Below are positions 53,750 to 60,069 of a stretch of 60,069 bases of DNA, piece by piece. Each line of letters starts with the position of its first letter. The stretch's first letter is position 1. Source of the DNA: an uncultured Eisenbergiella sp. (GTDB lineage: Bacteria > Bacillota > Clostridia > Lachnospirales > Lachnospiraceae). A model generated the notes under the pieces. That model had not been told where the DNA came from, made no database searches, and saw only the letters and a list, made by a program, of their open reading frames with translations. A program made the translations under genes and the position numbers. The stretch is from assembly GCA_947627215.1 (NCBI GenBank), contig CANQVD010000021.1, positions 1 through 60,069 of the forward strand, given 5' to 3'.

Positions 53750-53833
53750 CACAGTTTACGGCCGGGCAGAGAATGCGCGCAGGCGGTCTTTCGGCCGGCG
53801 CGGGCAGGCCGCACCTTTGGGGAGAGTGACAGT

Positions 53834-55456
53834 ATGGCGGTAAAATATGTTTTTGTGACGGGCGGCGTCGTGTCCGGCCTGGGCAAAGGGATCACGGCGG
53901 CATCGCTGGGGCGCCTTCTGAAAGCGAGGGGTTACCATGTGACAATGCAGAAGTTCGATCCCTATATCAATATGGATCCGGGGACCATGAACCCGATCCA
54001 GCACGGGGAGGTCTACGTCACGGACGACGGCACGGAGACGGATCTGGATCTGGGGCACTACGAGCGGTTCATCGACGAGAGCCTGGACTACAATTCCAAC
54101 GTGACCACGGGCAAGATCTACTGGTCGGTGCTGAACAAGGAGCGCCATGGGGACTACGGCGGCGGCACCGTACAGGTCATCCCCCACATCACCAATGAGA
54201 TCAAATCCCGGTTCCATAAGGCGAAGACGCCGGAGGAGGAGACCATTTCCATCATTGAGGTGGGCGGCACGGTGGGAGATATCGAGAGCCAGCCCTTCCT
54301 GGAGGCCATCCGGCAGTTCCAGGCGGAGATGGGGCGGGAGAATGCGGTGCTGATTCAGGTGACGCTGATCCCCTATCTGAAGGCCTCCGGAGAGATGAAG
54401 ACCAAGCCCACCCAGATGAGCGTCAAGTCCTTACAGAGCATGGGCATCTGGCCGGATATTCTGGTCTGCCGTTCCGATTATCCCATCGATGATAAAATGC
54501 GGGAAAAAATCGCCCTGTTCTGCAATGTGAAAAAAGAACATGTGCTGCAGAATCTGGATGCGCCCTCCCTCTATGAGGTGCCGCTGATGCTGGAGGAGGA
54601 GAAGCTGGCGCAGGCGGTGTGCGAATGCCTGCACATTCCCTGCCCGGAGCCGGATCTCAGCGACTGGAAGCGCATGGTGGAGGATCTGCACCGGGTGACG
54701 AAGACCGTGACCATCGCGTTGGTGGGCAAATATGTGGCGCTGCACGACGCTTACTTAAGCGTGGTGGAAGCGCTGAAGCACGGCGGCATTGAAAACCACG
54801 CCGAGGTACATATCCGCTGGATCGACGCGGAGGAGCTGACGCCGGAAAATCTGGAGGAATATCTGCACGATGTGGACGGCATTCTGGTGCCGGGAGGCTT
54901 CGGACAGCGGGGCACGGAAGGCAAGATCCTGGCCGTCGGCTATGCCAGAAGGAATCAGATCCCCTATCTGGGCCTGTGCCTGGGCATGCAGCTCGCCATC
55001 GTGGAGTTCGCCAGAAATGTGGCGGGGCTGCCGAAGGCCGCCAGCATCGAGCTGGAGCCCGATACGCCGGATCCGGTCATCGCCCTGATGCCGGAGCAGA
55101 ACGGCGTCACCGATATCGGCGGGACCCTGCGGCTGGGCGCCTATCCCTGCGTGCTGAAGGAAGGGACGCTGGCGCACAGGCTGTACGGAAGGACGGAGAT
55201 TTCGGAACGCCACCGTCATCGCTATGAGGTCAACAACGATTACCGCGATGTTCTCACCGCCCACGGGATGGTGCTTTCGGGCCTTTCCCCGGACGGACGG
55301 ATCGTGGAAATGATAGAACTGAAGGAGCATCCGTTTTTTATCGCCACCCAGGCGCATCCGGAGTTCAAGTCCCGTCCCAATCTGGCCCATCCGCTGTTCA
55401 AGGGTCTGATCGCGGCGGCCGTGGCGCACGGCTGCGCGGCGGCGCTGGATTCGTGA
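53834..55456 (+). CDS. pyrG: CTP synthase
   Basis: 540 residues. It makes CTP from UTP, ATP and glutamine. The N-terminal synthetase domain starts with [20 protein letters not shown] (P-loop) and has [20 protein letters not shown] and [11 protein letters not shown]. The C-terminal glutaminase has [10 protein letters not shown], the nucleophile elbow [10 protein letters not shown] (Cys) and the His/Glu pair in [12 protein letters not shown]. The length is typical. The start is GTGACAGT-ATG with GGGGAGAG upstream. It ends 44 bp before the gltB start used here; the two are probably cotranscribed, and both consume glutamine. Confidence 0.97.
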   Translation: MAVKYVFVTGGVVSGLGKGITAASLGRLLKARGYHVTMQKFDPYINMDPGTMNPIQHGEVYVTDDGTETDLDLGHYERFIDESLDYNSNVTTGKIYWSVLNKERHGDYGGGTVQVIPHITNEIKSRFHKAKTPEEETISIIEVGGTVGDIESQPFLEAIRQFQAEMGRENAVLIQVTLIPYLKASGEMKTKPTQMSVKSLQSMGIWPDILVCRSDYPIDDKMREKIALFCNVKKEHVLQNLDAPSLYEVPLMLEEEKLAQAVCECLHIPCPEPDLSDWKRMVEDLHRVTKTVTIALVGKYVALHDAYLSVVEALKHGGIENHAEVHIRWIDAEELTPENLEEYLHDVDGILVPGGFGQRGTEGKILAVGYARRNQIPYLGLCLGMQLAIVEFARNVAGLPKAASIELEPDTPDPVIALMPEQNGVTDIGGTLRLGAYPCVLKEGTLAHRLYGRTEISERHRHRYEVNNDYRDVLTAHGMVLSGLSPDGRIVEMIELKEHPFFIATQAHPEFKSRPNLAHPLFKGLIAAAVAHGCAAALDS

Positions 55457-55500
55457 GAGGCGGGGAAGACGGAATGCGGCAGTCAAGTGAGGAAATCAGT

Positions 55501-58500
55501 ATGAATCAGAACAGAGAAGAGGAAATCGGCGCGCGGCGCGGCCTGTACAGCCCGGCCTTCGAGCATGACAACTGCGGCATCGGCGCGATCGTCAATATCA
55601 ACGGGGAGAAAAGCCACCGGATCGTGGCGGACGCGCTGAAGATCGTGGAAAATCTGGAGCACCGGGCCGGGAAGGACGCGGAAGGAAAGACCGGCGACGG
55701 CGTGGGCATCCTGACTCAGGTCTCTCACCGGTTCTTTTCCAGGGTGTGCGGGAAGCTGGGCATCGCGGTCGGCGGCGAGCGGGAATACGGCGTGGGCATG
55801 TTCTTTTTCCCGCAGAATGAGCTGAAGCGGAGTCAGGCCAAGAAGATGTTCGAGATCATCGTCCAGAAGGAGGGCATGAAGTTTCTGGGCTGGCGCGATG
55901 TGCCCACGGATCCGGATGTGCTGGGCCACAAGGCCAGGGAATGCATGCCCGTGATCTGCCAGGGCTTTGTGCAGAAGCCAGCGAACTTGGAGAAGGGCCT
56001 GGATTTCGACCGCAAGCTCTATGTGGTGCGCCGGGTGTTTGAGCAGAGCAACGACAACACCTACGTGCCCTCGCTTTCCAGCAGGACCATCGTCTACAAG
56101 GGGATGTTCCTGGTGGGGCAGCTTCGCACGTTTTTCCTGGATCTGCAGGACACGGATTACGAGTCGGCCATCGCCATCGTCCATTCCCGCTTTTCCACCA
56201 ACACCAATCCCAGTTGGGAGCGGGCCCATCCCAACCGGTTCATCGTTCACAACGGCGAGATCAACACCATCAAGGGCAATGTGGACAAGATGCTGGCCCG
56301 GGAAGAGACCATGTCCGCCCACAAGTTCTCCGCGGACGACCTGACCAAGGTTCTGCCCGTGATCAACGTGAACGGCTCCGATTCCGCCATGCTGGACAAT
56401 ACGCTGGAATTCCTGGCCATGAGCGGCATGGATCTGCCGCTGGCCGTGATGATCACCATTCCCGAGCCCTGGACCCACAACGATACCATCTCCCAGGAAA
56501 GACGGGATTTTTATCAGTATTATGCCACCATGATGGAGCCCTGGGACGGCCCGGCCTCCATCCTGTTTTCCGACGGCGATCTGATGGGGGCGGTGCTGGA
56601 CCGCAACGGCCTGCGCCCTTCCCGGTATTATATCACGGACGACGGCCGGCTGATCCTCTCCTCCGAGGTGGGCGTGCTGGAGCTGCCCGCGTCCCATATC
56701 CTGAAAAAGGAGCGGCTGCACCCCGGCAAGATGCTGCTGGTAGATACGGTGAACCATCAGGTGCTCACCGACGAGCAGATCAAGGAACGCTACGCCATGA
56801 AGGAGCCCTACGGCGAATGGCTGGACAGCAATCTGGTGACGCTGGCGGAGCTGAAGATCCCCAACGAGAAGATCCCTTCTTTTTCATCGGAAGAGCTGGC
56901 GCGCCTGCAGAAGGCGTTCGGCTATACTTATGAAGAATACCGCAGCAGCATCTGCGCCATGGCCTTAAACGGGTCGGAGCAGATCGGCGCCATGGGCGTG
57001 GACACGCCGCTGGCGGTGCTGTCGAAAGAATATCAGCCCCTGTTTTTCTACTTCAAGCAGCTGTTCGCGCAGGTGACGAATCCGCCCATCGACGCGGAGC
57101 GGGAAAAGATCGTCACCTCCACCACGGTCTACGTGGGCAAGAACGGCAATCTGCTGGAGGAAAAGCCGGAGAACTGCCAGGTCTTGAAGATCAACAACCC
57201 GATCCTCACCGATCTGGATCTTCTGAAGATCCGCACGATGAAAAAGCCCGGCTTCCAGGTGGCCTATGTGCCGATTATCTTCTACAAGAGTACGCCCATG
57301 GAACGGGTGCTGGAGCATCTGTTCGTGGAGGTGGATAAGGCGTACCGGGAGGGCGCCAATATCCTGATTCTGTCCGACCGGGGCGTGGACGAGAACCATG
57401 TGGCCATCCCGTCCCTGCTGGCGGTGGCGGCGGTCCACAGGCACCTGGTGCAGACCAAGAAATGCACGGCCCTTTCCCTGATCCTGGAATCCGGCGAGCC
57501 CAGAGAGGTGCACCATTTTGCGGCGCTGCTGGGCTACGGTGCCAGCGCCGTCAATCCCTATCTGGCGCACGCCACCATCGCGGAGCTTCTGGACGCGGGG
57601 CTGGTGAACAAGGACTATTATGCGGCGGTCAACGACTATGACAGCGCGGTCCTGCAGGGCATCGTCAAGATCGCTTCCAAGATGGGCATTTCCACGATCC
57701 AGTCCTATCAGGGCAGCAAGATCTTCGAGGCCGTGGGCATTTCCCGGGAGGTGATCGACCGGTATTTCACGGGAACGGTGAGCCGCGTGGGCGGCATCAC
57801 GCTGGCCGATATCGCGGCCCAGACCGACGAGCAGCATTCCCGCGCCTTCGATCTGCTGGGGCTGGAGACCGACCTGACCCTTTCCTCCGTGGGGCGGCAC
57901 AAGATGCGCAGTCAGGGAGAGCAGCACCGCTACAATCCCCAGACCATCCATCTGCTGCAGCAGTCCACCCGGGAAGGGGATTATGCCAAATTTGTGGAAT
58001 ATACGAAGCTGGTGGACCGGGAGGAGACCGGGTATCTGCGCAGCCTGATGGACTTCAATTATCCCGAAGAGGGTGTGCCGCTGGAAGAGGTGGAGAGCGT
58101 AGAATCCATCGTGCAGCGCTTCAAGACCGGTGCCATGTCCTACGGCTCCATTTCCGAGGAGGCCCATGAGGCGCTGGCCGTGGCCATGAACCGGCTCCAC
58201 GGCAAGTCCAACAGCGGCGAGGGCGGCGAGAGCGACGAGCGCCTGCTGTCCGCGGGCACCGATCACGACAGGAGCTCCGCCATCAAACAGGTGGCCAGCG
58301 GCCGGTTCGGCGTCACGAGCCGGTATCTGGTCAGCGCCAGAGAGATCCAGATCAAGATGGCCCAGGGCGCCAAGCCCGGCGAGGGCGGCCATCTTCCGGC
58401 GAAAAAGGTCTATCCCTGGATCGCCAGGACCAGGCATTCCACGCCCGGCGTGAGCCTGATCTCCCCGCCGCCGCACCATGACATTTATTCCATCGAGGAT

Positions 58501-60063
58501 CTGGCGCAGCTGATCTATGATCTGAAAAATGCCAATAAATATGCCCGCATTTCCGTGAAGTTGGTTTCCGAGGCCGGTGTGGGCACCGTGGCCGCGGGCG
58601 TGGCAAAGGCCGGGGCCCAGGTGGTGCTGATCTCCGGCTATGACGGCGGTACGGGCGCGGCGCCCGTCAGCTCCATCCACAACGCGGGCCTGCCCTGGGA
58701 GCTGGGGCTGGCGGAGACCCATCAGACGCTGCTGGCCAACGGCCTGCGCAACCGGGTCATGATCGAGACCGACGGCAAGCTGATGAGCGGACGGGACGTG
58801 GCCATCGCGGCCCTGCTGGGCGCGGAGGAATTCGGCTTCGCCACGGCCCCGCTGGTGACGCTGGGCTGCGTGATGATGCGCGTCTGCAACCTGGATACCT
58901 GTCCTATGGGCGTGGCGACCCAGAATCCGGAGCTGCGCAAACGCTTTACCGGCAAGCCGGAATATGTGGAAAATTTCATGCGCTTCATCGCCAGGCAGCT
59001 GCGGGAATATATGGCGAAGCTGGGCGTGCGCACCATCAATGAGATGGTGGGGCGTACCGATCTGCTCAAAAAGAAAGAAGGGCTCACCGGCCGGGCGGCC
59101 AAGGTGGACTTAAGCGGCATCCTGGACGCGCAGATCTGCACCGACAGAAAGCGCTGCGTCTTCGATCCGGCCTGCGTTTACGATTTCCAGCTGGAGCGCA
59201 CCAAGGATGAGGCGGTGCTTCTGAAGAAAAAGGATCTGCTGCGGGCCATCGCCAACGGTGAGAAGAAAGAATATAAGGTAAAGCTGTCCAATGTGGACCG
59301 GACCTTCGGCACGCTGCTGGGGGCCGAGATCACCAGGCTGCATCCGGAAGGGCTTCCGGCGGATACCGTCACCATCCGCTGTGAGGGAGCCGGCGGACAG
59401 AGCTTCGGCGCGTTTCTGCCGAAAGGTCTGACCCTGTCCCTCTGCGGCGACAGCAACGACTATTTCGGAAAGGGGCTTTCCGGCGGCAAGCTGGTGGTAT
59501 ATGCGCCGGAGGACGCCAAATTTGAGCCCCATGAGAACATCATCATCGGCAACGTGGCCCTTTACGGCGCCACCAGCGGCGAGGCCTATATCGCGGGCGT
59601 GGCGGGCGAGCGGTTCTGTGTCCGCAATTCCGGCGCCACCGCGGTGGTGGAGGGCGTGGGCGAGCACGGCTGCGAATATATGACCGGCGGCCGGGCCGTG
59701 ATCCTGGGGCCCACGGGCAAGAACTTCGCGGCCGGCATGAGCGGCGGCATCGCCTATGTGCTGGATGAGAAAAACTGTCTGTACCGAAACCTGAACAAAC
59801 AGATGGTGCTCATGGAAAAGGTGGAGACCAAATACGATAAAGAGGAACTGAGGGCCATGATCGAGGCCCATGTGGCGCACACCGGTTCCGCCAAGGGAAA
59901 AGAGGTGCTGGAGCACTTCGCGGAATATCTGCCCAAATTCAAGAAGATCATACCGGGAGATTATAAGCGGCTGATCCAGCTTTCCTCCCAGTTCGAGGAG
60001 CAGGGCATGAGCCGGGAGGAGGCGCAGATCGAGGCGTTCTACGCCAGCCTGGCGGAGCGCTGA
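55501..60063 (+). CDS. gltB: Glutamate synthase, large subunit
   Basis: 1520 residues. It transfers the glutamine amide to 2-oxoglutarate, giving two glutamates. The short propeptide ends before the nucleophile Cys in AFEHDNCGIGAIV (about residue 24). The glutaminase domain continues with SRFSTNTNPSWERAHPNRF. A central domain and the FMN barrel follow (GEGGHLPAKKVYPWIARTRH, ISGYDGGTGAAPVSSIHNAG), with the 3Fe-4S cysteines in CVMMRVCNLDTCPMGVATQN. The beta-helix domain (FGAFLPKGLTLSLCGDSNDY) closes the protein. ATG 55501 with GTGAGGAAA upstream is preferred over frame-compatible starts at 55453 and 55474. The gltD-type small subunit is not in the window but may follow just downstream. Confidence 0.96.
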   Translation: MNQNREEEIGARRGLYSPAFEHDNCGIGAIVNINGEKSHRIVADALKIVENLEHRAGKDAEGKTGDGVGILTQVSHRFFSRVCGKLGIAVGGEREYGVGMFFFPQNELKRSQAKKMFEIIVQKEGMKFLGWRDVPTDPDVLGHKARECMPVICQGFVQKPANLEKGLDFDRKLYVVRRVFEQSNDNTYVPSLSSRTIVYKGMFLVGQLRTFFLDLQDTDYESAIAIVHSRFSTNTNPSWERAHPNRFIVHNGEINTIKGNVDKMLAREETMSAHKFSADDLTKVLPVINVNGSDSAMLDNTLEFLAMSGMDLPLAVMITIPEPWTHNDTISQERRDFYQYYATMMEPWDGPASILFSDGDLMGAVLDRNGLRPSRYYITDDGRLILSSEVGVLELPASHILKKERLHPGKMLLVDTVNHQVLTDEQIKERYAMKEPYGEWLDSNLVTLAELKIPNEKIPSFSSEELARLQKAFGYTYEEYRSSICAMALNGSEQIGAMGVDTPLAVLSKEYQPLFFYFKQLFAQVTNPPIDAEREKIVTSTTVYVGKNGNLLEEKPENCQVLKINNPILTDLDLLKIRTMKKPGFQVAYVPIIFYKSTPMERVLEHLFVEVDKAYREGANILILSDRGVDENHVAIPSLLAVAAVHRHLVQTKKCTALSLILESGEPREVHHFAALLGYGASAVNPYLAHATIAELLDAGLVNKDYYAAVNDYDSAVLQGIVKIASKMGISTIQSYQGSKIFEAVGISREVIDRYFTGTVSRVGGITLADIAAQTDEQHSRAFDLLGLETDLTLSSVGRHKMRSQGEQHRYNPQTIHLLQQSTREGDYAKFVEYTKLVDREETGYLRSLMDFNYPEEGVPLEEVESVESIVQRFKTGAMSYGSISEEAHEALAVAMNRLHGKSNSGEGGESDERLLSAGTDHDRSSAIKQVASGRFGVTSRYLVSAREIQIKMAQGAKPGEGGHLPAKKVYPWIARTRHSTPGVSLISPPPHHDIYSIEDLAQLIYDLKNANKYARISVKLVSEAGVGTVAAGVAKAGAQVVLISGYDGGTGAAPVSSIHNAGLPWELGLAETHQTLLANGLRNRVMIETDGKLMSGRDVAIAALLGAEEFGFATAPLVTLGCVMMRVCNLDTCPMGVATQNPELRKRFTGKPEYVENFMRFIARQLREYMAKLGVRTINEMVGRTDLLKKKEGLTGRAAKVDLSGILDAQICTDRKRCVFDPACVYDFQLERTKDEAVLLKKKDLLRAIANGEKKEYKVKLSNVDRTFGTLLGAEITRLHPEGLPADTVTIRCEGAGGQSFGAFLPKGLTLSLCGDSNDYFGKGLSGGKLVVYAPEDAKFEPHENIIIGNVALYGATSGEAYIAGVAGERFCVRNSGATAVVEGVGEHGCEYMTGGRAVILGPTGKNFAAGMSGGIAYVLDEKNCLYRNLNKQMVLMEKVETKYDKEELRAMIEAHVAHTGSAKGKEVLEHFAEYLPKFKKIIPGDYKRLIQLSSQFEEQGMSREEAQIEAFYASLAER

Positions 60064-60069
60064 AAGCGG

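Noticed and set aside
1-60069. tRNA, rRNA, insertion sequence or integrase genes
   Set aside because: Looked for on both strands; none with recognisable structure or motifs.

Overview
The window looks like a chromosomal segment of a GC-rich anaerobic Firmicute, most likely a member of the Lachnospiraceae (Clostridia). The reasons are the mix of families: UPF0397 and ThiT ECF transporters, a TatD-linked radical SAM protein, DUF6062, AddAB, AsnA, GlnRS with a clostridial-type signature loop, and a type I-C CRISPR system. No rRNA or tRNA gene, transposase or intact prophage is visible.

Layout: 1-5.6 kb holds a truncated PEP-synthase-type gene with its own promoter and attenuator-like hairpin, a ketopantoate reductase, a GH31 glycosidase, a DUF975 membrane protein and a remnant of an AAA ATPase gene. 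5.7-11 kb holds glnS and a vitamin B6 locus (MocR regulator, pyridoxamine kinase, ECF S component), then a radical SAM gene. 11-15 kb holds a membrane-anchored TIR protein, an Ala/Glu-rich anchored protein, a very long inverted-repeat element, a TetR regulator and DUF6062. 15-19 kb is a pyrimidine salvage block (codB, codA, uraA). 19-26 kb is addB-addA. 26.4-32.5 kb has the methionine importer metNIQ and a complete ECF transporter (S, fused ATPases, T).

32.6-43.3 kb is a complete type I-C CRISPR-Cas locus: cas3-cas5c-cas8c(cas11c)-cas7c-cas4-cas1-cas2 followed by 26 repeats and a 27th decayed one. Two features stand out. First, divergent from the cas operon there is a compact transcription unit with a strong promoter, a CRISPR-repeat-like hairpin ending in the 11-nt crRNA handle, a pseudo-spacer and a terminator. 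The pseudo-spacer begins in exact register with the true repeats, and its first 8 nt match a site directly after a TTC PAM that leads into the cas promoter -35. This has the layout of a crRNA-like guide that would make Cascade repress its own operon. Second, the last interval of the array is not a 34-bp spacer but a 316-bp segment with two overlapping phage-like reading frames.

43.7-60 kb: thiT behind a TPP riboswitch, a HAD phosphatase fused to a CPBP membrane protease through a 42-bp tandem repeat, asnA, a teichoic-acid type pair (LtaS-like sulfatase and YfhO), a MORN-repeat protein, pyrG and gltB. Glutamine/glutamate nitrogen handling (glnS, asnA, pyrG, gltB) recurs across the window, but these genes are not in one operon. 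A palindromic terminator-like element occurs twice, each time between convergent genes.
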